The translations under genes were made by a program, and so were the position numbers. The notes under the pieces are model-generated. The model was not told the origin of the DNA, did not search any database, and saw nothing but the letters and a program-made list of their open reading frames with translations. From an uncultured Actinomycetes bacterium (lineage in GTDB: Bacteria; Actinomycetota; Actinomycetes; Nanopelagicales; Nanopelagicaceae): 15,971 nt of DNA. Position 1 is the stretch's first letter; every line of letters begins with the position of its first letter. Location: NCBI GenBank assembly GCA_903953805.1, contig CAJBLC010000054.1:1-15971 (forward strand), written 5' to 3'. Shown here one piece after another: positions 6,436 to 13,286 of this stretch.

Positions 6436-8673
6436 TTAGAAGCGAGGAATCTCCATCCGTGGACGCTCATGGCCCTTATGGGCTTCGAGCGCTGCCTGGT
6501 GATACTTCTCAATCGCGTCAATATTCGCATCACTTTGGTATGGCCGGCCATCAACTAATGGACCCTCACTACCCTGCATGACGGCAACGACATCCTCGCC
6601 AGAGATTGTCTTGTGGATCTCGAGTGCATGAGCCAATGAGAGAACCTTCGCACGGTTCTCATGAAGAATGCTCTCTGCTCGAGTAAGCAGGGTTCCAAGG
6701 TTCTCTTCAATTCGATCGGCGAGAGCCATTCTTAGATCTCGAACACCATCATCCTTCGGTTTCCCACCCCCAGGGGCGCCAATCTCATTTCTGCGGTTGG
6801 AGGCATGTGAGCTCACAGTCGAACCCATTCCCCAGTGCCCTTCCATAAAACTCGCGATAGTAGTCGCGCTCTCTAAATCACCTGAGACGCCAGATGAGTT
6901 ATCACCGTCAAAGAAGATTCGCTCTCCTGCCAACGAAGCGAGCGAGACGAGAATATCTGCCTCATACTCACTCTTCCATCGGGTGAATTGATCATCAGGT
7001 GGAATCGATGCAACCATTCCAAGGTAATCCGAACCCTTTTCAATCGTTGCCAAGTCGATCGCCATATGGTGACGAACGAGATATGCCATAGTGCCATGGC
7101 AGGCCTCATGCACCGCAACTGCATGGCGTTCCCGTTCGATATATTCCACATCTTCAGCAGGGCCGAGGTCCTTTAGCTGCTTGGCTTTGATGACATCTGC
7201 CCATGTGATCGCCGCTCCACCATTGCGTATCGACATGATGAGCGCTTCATTAATAGTATCTTTGATGATCGCACCGGTTGAATATGGTGTGATGGTTGCA
7301 AGTTTCTCGATCTCTTCATCGGTCAAGACGTGCGAGACCTTATCGAGATAACCCTTATAAGTACGGACACGACCGGCTTTACTTGGATAGCCCACGCGAT
7401 AAATACGATCGATACGACCGGGACGCAATAGCGCCTCATCCAGAGCCTCTGGCAGGTTCGTTGCCATGACAACCAAGATCCGATACTTAGGAGGGTTCTT
7501 GGGTCTCATTCCCAAAGTTCTACGGAGCACTCTGTTAAAGAACCCGCGTGGCTTTTTAAGTCCAGACATCTCAGTCAAAAGCGCTTGTAACGTACCCATG
7601 CCGCCACCGCCACCGCCGCCCATCGCAGTGCCAGCAACGAATCGCTCCTTGAGAATCATCTGGGCAGAAGGATTAGAGAGGTAATTGCCACCATGACATG
7701 AACTTCCAAAGATCGAACTCTCATGTGTCCGGTTGGTGCTTGTCGATATTCCTCTATTGCCAAGTGAATCGGCTTCATCGAAGAAGACCACCACTCCGCC
7801 ATATCGCAATGAGAGTTTGCGCAACTTACGGAACAGTGACTTCACCTTCAGGACACCAACGCCGAAGAACATATTGTTGAAGGCCCCTGGATCAACAAAG
7901 ATAAATGGCTTCCCAGTCTCTCCCGCGATCGCCTCAGCCATCAAAGTTTTTCCGGTACCTGGTGGGCCCCAAAGAAGAATTCCCCCAGGAACGTATCCGC
8001 CAATTTTCTCAATCTCCTCTGGCGATTCAAGGAACATGAGGTTCTCACGAATTCGATTGAGCACGTGATCCTGACCCCAGACGTCAGAGAAGCGGGTTCG
8101 GATATCGTCAGGGAAATAGGTATCGATGCCGCCACGACTTAAGAACCAGAACATTGCGAAGAATTGAATAACGATAAAGAGAACAGCAAATGCCAGCTGT
8201 CCGAGCAGAGGCAGAGCCTTCCAAAGCGCTTGTGGAGCTAAGAAGAGCGCCTTGACTGGAGTCTCCTTGTAGATCGCACCAAGGACAACGGCGAGCAGGG
8301 CGACGCCAAGGAGTCCCTTCGTTGCACGCGAAAGACGATATCGATTCCAATCACTGATGCGGTGAGTCGTTCGATCAACAAAGGCGAAATATCTCTGCCA
8401 ACCTGAGTGATATCCGGATGCTTGCTCCGCCAAGAAGAAGTGAATCTGACGAACTATTTCTACGCCGGCTAATGAGATTAACCACCAGCGTTGATTGGAT
8501 TCGGTGACCGCAGCATCGTGAAATGAGAGCAACGGATCATTAGCTAGCGCTGCCCACAGAAGAATCAGGAAGACCAAGCCAAAGAGTAAGAGGAACTTGA
8601 CGCGATCAAAGAAGGTCAGGCGGATTCGAGTCTTTCGATCGGAATCTCGTTCGCGACTCTTGAACTCACTCAT
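6436..8673 (-). CDS. divergent FtsH-like membrane AAA+ ATPase with M41 zinc protease domain
   Basis: The 745-residue product has an N-terminal membrane region, a AAA+ ATPase domain and a zinc metalloprotease domain in FtsH order. Walker A is GPPGTGKT (236-243), followed by an FtsH-like pore-loop segment MFFGVG (268-273), Walker B VVVFFDEADSLG (294-305) and the second region of homology ATNLPEALDEALLRPGRID (404-422; candidate arginine fingers Arg417 and Arg420). The M41 domain (about 500-690) has HEXXH as HEACH (522-526) and a candidate third ligand Asp599 in GVSGDLESAT. Features unlike canonical FtsH are about four membrane segments (near 25-44, 62-81, 119-135, 154-178) in place of two flanking an external domain, an insert of about 45 residues after Walker B, seven consecutive glycines at 352-358, a second basic insert near 372-397, and Cys in place of the usual Gly in HEAGH. 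The ATG overlaps the lipoprotein stop (ATGA). It is probably an active membrane protease; its substrate is unknown. It is not RarA, the AAA+ gene of this interval in M. tuberculosis. Confidence 0.88.
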   Translation of the reverse strand: MSEFKSRERDSDRKTRIRLTFFDRVKFLLLFGLVFLILLWAALANDPLLSFHDAAVTESNQRWWLISLAGVEIVRQIHFFLAEQASGYHSGWQRYFAFVDRTTHRISDWNRYRLSRATKGLLGVALLAVVLGAIYKETPVKALFLAPQALWKALPLLGQLAFAVLFIVIQFFAMFWFLSRGGIDTYFPDDIRTRFSDVWGQDHVLNRIRENLMFLESPEEIEKIGGYVPGGILLWGPPGTGKTLMAEAIAGETGKPFIFVDPGAFNNMFFGVGVLKVKSLFRKLRKLSLRYGGVVVFFDEADSLGNRGISTSTNRTHESSIFGSSCHGGNYLSNPSAQMILKERFVAGTAMGGGGGGGMGTLQALLTEMSGLKKPRGFFNRVLRRTLGMRPKNPPKYRILVVMATNLPEALDEALLRPGRIDRIYRVGYPSKAGRVRTYKGYLDKVSHVLTDEEIEKLATITPYSTGAIIKDTINEALIMSIRNGGAAITWADVIKAKQLKDLGPAEDVEYIERERHAVAVHEACHGTMAYLVRHHMAIDLATIEKGSDYLGMVASIPPDDQFTRWKSEYEADILVSLASLAGERIFFDGDNSSGVSGDLESATTIASFMEGHWGMGSTVSSHASNRRNEIGAPGGGKPKDDGVRDLRMALADRIEENLGTLLTRAESILHENRAKVLSLAHALEIHKTISGEDVVAVMQGSEGPLVDGRPYQSDANIDAIEKYHQAALEAHKGHERPRMEIPRF
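7600..7620 (-). repeat. GGN triplet run encoding seven glycines in the AAA+ protease
   Basis: Seven consecutive GGC/GGT codons encode Gly352-Gly358 of the AAA+ protease. They sit where FtsH has its short glycine-rich second pore-loop segment (GGGHDEREQ). Unlike FtsH, the loop here is followed by MGTLQALL instead of the HDERE acidic stretch. The near-identical triplets could vary in length by slippage. Confidence 0.7.
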
Positions 8674-9335
8674 TTTTTACCCCTGACGGTGAAGGATGTG
8701 ACGATCTTTTCTAGAACTTTTCGGTTCGAATCAAAACAGCTTTTCGAGCAACGAACAATCATGATGTAAAGGGTCGATCGATCATTAGCCATGAGCGCAG
8801 ATTGATCGATAGTCTGTTCGATTCCACCCGATCCCTTAAAGGTGTATTGCGTATGCACTCCTCTTCCACCCTTTTGAACGATTTCGGAGTCATCACTAAT
8901 AGAAAGTGGTGGTGCCGATGCATCACTTCCTGAGGCCCACGTCGTTAATGGCACGACGAGATCTCGAAGCGTGTTATACGAAACGGCATTCATCTCATCG
9001 GAACTCATCGAACGAACTCGAACGTACACAACTGGCTTCTCCGGTGCCTTCAGGCTTAACACCTTCTCAGCTTTAAAATTCTTCTCAACCGAATAGCCAA
9101 TTTGCCAATGCACAAGAGCTAATCGGTCGGCGGCACCAGCAGCCTGAGATTTTGACTCTACGGCATTGATGGAATCTTGACTGATCTCATGCCAATCATG
9201 TGGAACAGTGAAGTAGACACCATCGCTCTTATCAGCTGCATAGAGTTTTGAAGGCGTTCCGCATGAGGCAAGCAGAAGAAGCGGGGCGACTAAACCGATG
9301 AGGACCGCGCTCTTCTTAGCCGCTGAACGCTTCAT
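8670..9335 (-). CDS. secreted lipoprotein of unknown function, coupled to the AAA+ protease gene
   Basis: From the ATG at 9333-9335 the product is 221 residues. It has a clear lipoprotein signal: basic start MKRSAAKKS, hydrophobic core VLIGLVAPLLLLA, lipobox LLASC with Cys25. It should therefore be lipid-anchored on the outer face of the cytoplasmic membrane. The mature part begins with GVYFTVPHDWHEIS (39-52), a pattern seen at the start of PsbP/LpqN-type folds; that resemblance is a guess. Two cysteines (196 and 200, RCSKSC) could form a disulfide. A GTG at 9357-9359 would add eight residues, and AGGAAGG abuts it too closely for a normal ribosome site; the ATG lacks a strong site, so the start is uncertain. 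The stop overlaps the protease ATG (ATGA), suggesting the two are made together. Confidence 0.8.
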   Translation of the reverse strand: MKRSAAKKSAVLIGLVAPLLLLASCGTPSKLYAADKSDGVYFTVPHDWHEISQDSINAVESKSQAAGAADRLALVHWQIGYSVEKNFKAEKVLSLKAPEKPVVYVRVRSMSSDEMNAVSYNTLRDLVVPLTTWASGSDASAPPLSISDDSEIVQKGGRGVHTQYTFKGSGGIEQTIDQSALMANDRSTLYIMIVRCSKSCFDSNRKVLEKIVTSFTVRGKK

Positions 9336-9358
9336 GTGGCCGATTCTGCCGTAGATCA

Positions 9359-9380
9359 CCCTTCCTGTCGCTAGGAAAAG
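9359..9380 (-). other. possible hairpin between aspS and the lipoprotein gene
   Basis: Directly after the aspS stop, the transcript can pair CUUUUCCU with AGGAAGGG over a six-base loop (AGCGAC). This gives an eight-pair stem that includes two G-U pairs. No U-run follows, so it is not a standard terminator. The 3' arm is the only Shine-Dalgarno-like stretch in the gap, so the fold could influence lipoprotein translation. The stem is short and may be chance. Confidence 0.3.
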
Positions 9381-11126
9381 TTACTTCTCTGGGACGAAAT
9401 CTACGCCGGCTTCTTTTCGCTGAGGCGCAGTGATGGGAGTTGGAGCACCCGTTAATGGATCTCCGCCACTCGCCGTCTTTGGGAAGGCGATGACTTCGCG
9501 AATAGATTCGGCTCCGGCAAGGAGTGCACAGAGTCGATCCATACCTAATGCGATTCCTCCATGTGGAGGCGGTCCGTAATTAAAGGCCTCTAGGAGGAAT
9601 CCAAATTTGCTCTCTGCTTCAGCAGGAGTCAGGCCAATTGTGTTGAATACCCGTTGCTGGACCTTGCGATCGTGGATACGGATAGAGCCGCCACCAATTT
9701 CATTGCCGTTGAGCACGATGTCATAGGCGTACGCGAGAGCACTTCCCGGATCGGAATCAAATGAGGCTTCGAACTCTGGCTTAGGACCTGTGAAGGGATG
9801 GTGGACTGCTGTCCAACCACTTGCAGGATTCTCTGGATCGTTCATCTCAAACATAGGCGCATCAACAACCCATAGGAACTTCCACTCACCCGATGCAATC
9901 AACCCACAACGATGACCGATCTCCAAGCGAACAGCACCTAGTAAATTCTGTGATGAGACTCTATTTCCCGCTGCAAAGAAGATTGCATCTCCTAGCTTTG
10001 CACCGGCCGCTCCGACAATCCCTGTGCTCTCTTTTTCGGTGAGATTCTTCGCAACTGGACCGCCTAAGGTTCCATCTTCCTGCACGAGTATGTACGCAAG
10101 ACCCTTGGCTCCCCTGGCCTTTGCCCAATCCTGCCAGGCATCCAATTCACGACGAGGAGAAGATGCTCCTCCTCGCATGACAACTGATCCAACATAATCA
10201 GCTTGGAATACTCGGAAGGTTGTTTCGCTAAAGAAATCAGTGAGATCAGTAAGTTCATAACCGAAACGTAGGTCAGGCTTATCGGAACCATAACGACGCA
10301 TGCATTCGGCGTAGGTTAAACGTGGAATCGGCATTGGAATCTCGTAATCCAATACCTTCTTGAAGACTGTCGTAAGAACCTTCTCTGCAACTTTCAAAAC
10401 ATCTTCTTGATCGACAAAGGACATTTCGATATCAAGTTGAGTGAACTCCGGCTGACGATCAGCGCGGAAATCTTCGTCACGGAAGCATCGGGCGATCTGG
10501 TAGTAGCGCTCCATGCCCGCAACCATCAGTAATTGCTTAAAGAGTTGTGGCGACTGTGGAAGGGCATACCAGGATCCTGGCTGCAGACGAACAGGAACAA
10601 GAAAGTCTCTTGCGCCTTCCGGAGTCGAACGGGTGAGATATGGGGTCTCGATCTCGAGAAAGTCCAGATCATCCATAACGGTACGAATTGCAGATGTAAC
10701 CTTCGAGCGAAGGCGAAGGTTCCGGGAAGGCTCTTCACGACGGAGATCAAGGTATCGATACTTCAAACGAATCTCTTCTGAAATATTTGAGGTATCGCCG
10801 CTATCTACTGGGAACGGAAGCGGAGCAGCCTCGCTCAAGACAACGAGCTTTGAACAATCAATCTCAATCTCACCAGTCGGAATATTGGTGTTCTCATTCC
10901 CTGCAGGACGTTCTTTAACCGTACCTGTGATCAAGACGCACCACTCTGCTCGGAGTGCACCGGCAATCTCATCCTTAATAACAACTTGGACACTGCCCGA
11001 TGCATCGCGAAGATCGATAAATGCGACACCACCATGATCACGACGGCGCGCTACCCAACCGGCGAGGGTGACCTCTTTGCCTGCGTCAGCCTTGCGTAAC
11101 GAACCGGCATCGTGGTTTCTTAACAT
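9381..11126 (-). CDS. aspS: aspartyl-tRNA synthetase, probably non-discriminating (Asp/Asn)
   Basis: This is a bacterial-type AspRS of 581 residues. It has an N-terminal OB-fold anticodon-binding domain (about 1-105, GWVARRRDHGGVAFIDLRD) and a class II catalytic domain with QSPQLFKQLLM (191-201). Motif 2 is CFRDEDFRADRQPEFTQLD (214-232). The GAD insertion is near 285-420, and motif 3 is GIALGMDRL (524-532). His31 follows Asp30, the residue associated with relaxed tRNA specificity in the P. aeruginosa and M. tuberculosis enzymes; discriminating E. coli AspRS has Leu there. If so, Asp-tRNA-Asn is made and then amidated by GatCAB encoded elsewhere. The ATG (11124-11126) directly abuts the hisS stop (TAAATG). 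Confidence 0.97.
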   Translation of the reverse strand: MLRNHDAGSLRKADAGKEVTLAGWVARRRDHGGVAFIDLRDASGSVQVVIKDEIAGALRAEWCVLITGTVKERPAGNENTNIPTGEIEIDCSKLVVLSEAAPLPFPVDSGDTSNISEEIRLKYRYLDLRREEPSRNLRLRSKVTSAIRTVMDDLDFLEIETPYLTRSTPEGARDFLVPVRLQPGSWYALPQSPQLFKQLLMVAGMERYYQIARCFRDEDFRADRQPEFTQLDIEMSFVDQEDVLKVAEKVLTTVFKKVLDYEIPMPIPRLTYAECMRRYGSDKPDLRFGYELTDLTDFFSETTFRVFQADYVGSVVMRGGASSPRRELDAWQDWAKARGAKGLAYILVQEDGTLGGPVAKNLTEKESTGIVGAAGAKLGDAIFFAAGNRVSSQNLLGAVRLEIGHRCGLIASGEWKFLWVVDAPMFEMNDPENPASGWTAVHHPFTGPKPEFEASFDSDPGSALAYAYDIVLNGNEIGGGSIRIHDRKVQQRVFNTIGLTPAEAESKFGFLLEAFNYGPPPHGGIALGMDRLCALLAGAESIREVIAFPKTASGGDPLTGAPTPITAPQRKEAGVDFVPEK

Positions 11127-12431
11127 TTAACGCTCTCCTAGTGTGCCTATTGTCTGGCCAAAATATTCCTGAAGATTCTCTTCCAAAGCGCTCATCTTAA
11201 CGGAAAGGCTCTCGCCTGTTTTCATATCTTTGAGCGCGGCAGTATCCGAAGCGATCTCATCATCACCAATGACGAGACTGAAGCGAGCTCCACTCTTATC
11301 CGCGGCCTTCATCCCACCCTTCAGCGAACGATCACCATAAGCGATATCAACTCGAAGGCCGGATTTGCGCAACCTTTCGGCTAATCTCAATGCAGTCGAC
11401 TTTGCCACCGGTGAGAGTGGGACGAGGAAGAGATCTAAGACGAAGCGATCCGGAAGTTCAATACCTTCAGCTTCGCAAGCAAGTACACATCGATCGACGC
11501 CAATACCAAAGCCGATCCCCGAGAGTGCAGATCCACCTAATTGCTCCATCAAACCGTCATAGCGACCTCCGCCACCGATACCCGATTGAGCTCCCAGTCC
11601 GTGGTGAATAAATTCAAAGGCGGTACCGGTGTAATAATCGAGACCACGAACCATCCGCTTATTGACTACGAATGGGATATTTAAATCGTTGAGTAGCTCT
11701 TGCACACGAGCAAAATGAGCTGCACTCTCCGGAGTTAAATATTCCAACAAGATCGGGGCGTTACTCATTGCCTCTTTGATCTGATCGCGTTTGTCATCAA
11801 AGAGGCGAAGTGGATTGATCTCAGCACGACGCGCTGTCTCTTCGTCAAGATCGATAGTGGCGATGAATGCGCGAAGCTCCTTGGTGTATCGCTCGCGACT
11901 CTCTTTATCGCCGAGAGAGGTGATCTCGAGTGTGTAATTCTTCAGTCCCAATTTCTGAAATGCGCGTTGCGCAACAGCAATGACTTCGACATCTATCTCC
12001 GGATCATCAAGACCAATCGCCTCAATTCCCACTTGGTAGAACTGACGGTAGCGACCAGCTTGTGGTCGTTCTGCTCGGAAGAAGGCACCTGAGTACCAAA
12101 CTTTGACGGGAAGCTGACCGCGATCCAAATTATGTTCAATAACTGAACGCATAACCCCGGCAGTACCTTCCGGGCGAAGGGTGATCGAACGGCCGCCACG
12201 ATCTTCAAAGGTATACATCTCTTTCGAGACCACATCCGTTGACTCTCCGACGCCACGTTTGAAGAGGTCGGTATCCTCAAAGACTGGAAGTTCAATGAGT
12301 TGGTAACCGGCAGTCTTCGCTGAGCCAATCAGCGAACCGCGGACAAATTCGAAGATATTTGAACGATCTGGGAAATATTCGCTCACGCCTTTGGGCGCTT
12401 GAATCTGGGTGAATTTAGCCACGATCCCCAC
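11127..12431 (-). CDS. hisS: histidyl-tRNA synthetase
   Basis: HisRS charges tRNA-His. The product is 434 residues. Class II motifs are clear: motif 1 region KGVSEYFPD, LRPEGTAG (85-92), motif 2 FFRAERPQAGRYRQFYQ (117-133), the histidine-specific signatures RGLDYYTGTAFEF (262-274) and GRYDGL (289-294), and motif 3 GFGIGVDR (307-314). The C-terminal anticodon-binding domain runs from about 333 to the end. The GTG at 12429-12431 overlaps the upstream hydrolase gene by 17 bases. A second in-frame GTG at 12420-12422 (three residues shorter) is almost as good and sits behind a GGGG run. The stop directly abuts the aspS ATG. The hisS-aspS pair is a common bacterial arrangement. Confidence 0.97.
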   Translation of the reverse strand: MGIVAKFTQIQAPKGVSEYFPDRSNIFEFVRGSLIGSAKTAGYQLIELPVFEDTDLFKRGVGESTDVVSKEMYTFEDRGGRSITLRPEGTAGVMRSVIEHNLDRGQLPVKVWYSGAFFRAERPQAGRYRQFYQVGIEAIGLDDPEIDVEVIAVAQRAFQKLGLKNYTLEITSLGDKESRERYTKELRAFIATIDLDEETARRAEINPLRLFDDKRDQIKEAMSNAPILLEYLTPESAAHFARVQELLNDLNIPFVVNKRMVRGLDYYTGTAFEFIHHGLGAQSGIGGGGRYDGLMEQLGGSALSGIGFGIGVDRCVLACEAEGIELPDRFVLDLFLVPLSPVAKSTALRLAERLRKSGLRVDIAYGDRSLKGGMKAADKSGARFSLVIGDDEIASDTAALKDMKTGESLSVKMSALEENLQEYFGQTIGTLGER

Positions 12432-13122
12432 CCCGTTTCATAGTTTCTAAATATTCAGGACGCAGATATGGACTCTGCTTTCGTTCACGGCCAATTGTAG
12501 TAACTGCACCATGGCCAGGGAGGACATTAAGCGCATCATCAAGAGTGAGAACCTTTGTGAGGAGGGTCTGCGCCATCGTCGATGAAGATCCGGTCGGCAT
12601 ATCCGTGCGGCCAATCCCATCATGGAAGAGGACATCACCTGAAATGAGGTATTCATCATTAACAACAAACATCGCAGATCCAGCGGTGTGTCCTGGAGCG
12701 TGGATCGTCTCAATATCGAAGCCAGCGAGTGAAAATCTCTCTCCCCCGAGGAACTCTCGGACATCTGATGGCTCGTGAAACTCCTTCACACCCAATTGAT
12801 CCATAATCGACTGGGTGGCTCCGCCGGCGGCGAGGGCTAAAAATGGATTGGCCAGTAACTTTCTATCAGAGCGTTGAATGTAGGTAGGAACTCCGTACTC
12901 CTCAGAGAATGGGAGAACCGAGAATGTGTGATCGAGGTGGCCATGAGTCACAAGAGTTGCGATTGGCTTGAGATTGTGGCGGCGCAGAATCTCGGAGAGA
13001 GCCGGAACAATCGAAGGAGCTGTGATGCCTGGGTCGACGATGAAGCACTCGGAGTTCTTGGATGGAGCGATCACCCAGCAATTGGTGGCGAATGCCTGTG
13101 CTGGCAAGACCTCAAGAATCAC
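12415..13122 (-). CDS. MBL-fold metallo-hydrolase, glyoxalase II-like
   Basis: This is a 235-residue metallo-beta-lactamase-fold hydrolase of the hydroxyacylglutathione hydrolase-like group. Metal ligands are all visible: THGHLDH at 59-65 (His60, His62, Asp64, His65), His145 in APGHTAGS, Asp163 in ISGDVLF and His204 in PGHG. The start is GTG at 13120-13122, with a GGGG run about seven bases upstream. Its stop overlaps the hisS start. The same gene sits before hisS in M. tuberculosis (Rv2581c, annotated as a glyoxalase II). The substrate cannot be read from the sequence; a thioester is the family expectation. It is the first gene of the long minus-strand run. Confidence 0.9.
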   Translation of the reverse strand: MILEVLPAQAFATNCWVIAPSKNSECFIVDPGITAPSIVPALSEILRRHNLKPIATLVTHGHLDHTFSVLPFSEEYGVPTYIQRSDRKLLANPFLALAAGGATQSIMDQLGVKEFHEPSDVREFLGGERFSLAGFDIETIHAPGHTAGSAMFVVNDEYLISGDVLFHDGIGRTDMPTGSSSTMAQTLLTKVLTLDDALNVLPGHGAVTTIGRERKQSPYLRPEYLETMKRGGDRG

Positions 13123-13191
13123 CCTATAACCCCATTTCCAAGACGTTCTCTCTGCGTGCGGGCGATAGCTGCCTCACTTTCGCCAGGAGAA

Positions 13192-13213
13192 GGATTAAGG
13201 GTACCTTTAACCC
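13192..13213. promoter_or_regulatory. imperfect 22-bp palindrome around GGTACC, possible operator
   Basis: The stretch GGATTAAGGGTACCTTTAAC plus two C is an inverted repeat centred on GGTACC. Six of eight flanking positions match on each side. It lies in the middle of the divergent region. The sequence shows symmetry only; the binding protein, if any, is unknown. Confidence 0.35.
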
Positions 13214-13228
13214 CTCATCTAACCGCAC

Positions 13229-13238
13229 CCGTTAACGG
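13229..13238. promoter_or_regulatory. perfect 10-bp palindrome CCGTTAACGG, possible operator
   Basis: CCGTTAACGG is a perfect palindrome. Its centre is 31 bp, about three helical turns, from the centre of the neighbouring palindrome. Two sites on the same DNA face in a divergent promoter region would suit a dimeric regulator, but short palindromes also arise by chance. Confidence 0.3.
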
Positions 13239-13276
13239 AAGTTTTGGCCTTGTGCCTTGACTCACGCGCAATCAAA

Positions 13277-13281
13277 AGGAG
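13277..13281 (+). promoter_or_regulatory. Shine-Dalgarno AGGAG fixing the DUF349 gene start
   Basis: AGGAG, within AAAAGGAG, lies five bases before the ATG at 13287. This is the clearest ribosome site in the window. It selects that ATG over the in-frame TTG at 13257, whose ten extra codons run through the ribosome site itself. Confidence 0.85.
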
Positions 13282-13286
13282 CCATC

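Larger units (their letters stand above)
13123..13286. promoter_or_regulatory. divergent intergenic region between the MBL hydrolase/hisS run and the DUF349 gene
   Basis: These 164 bp separate two divergent genes and must contain promoters for both the plus-strand DUF349 gene and the long minus-strand gene run. I found no convincing -35/-10 pair on either strand. The region carries two palindromes (listed separately) and, next to the plus-strand gene, a strong Shine-Dalgarno. No RNA gene or terminator is apparent. Confidence 0.6.

Noticed and set aside
10513..11037. Plus-strand open frame of 174 codons opposite aspS
   Set aside because: It is antisense to the conserved AspRS N-terminus; arginine/serine-rich with no motif or start signal.
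13257..13286. TTG start giving a ten-codon longer DUF349 protein, or the same TTGACT as a -35 box
   Set aside because: The AGGAG-ATG at 13287 is a far better start. A -10 at the right distance from TTGACT would fall on the ribosome site and start codon, and no -10-like sequence is there.
13123..13286. T-box or other riboswitch before the hisS/aspS run
   Set aside because: The 164-bp region is short, and I could not find a T-box sequence, antiterminator or terminator hairpin.
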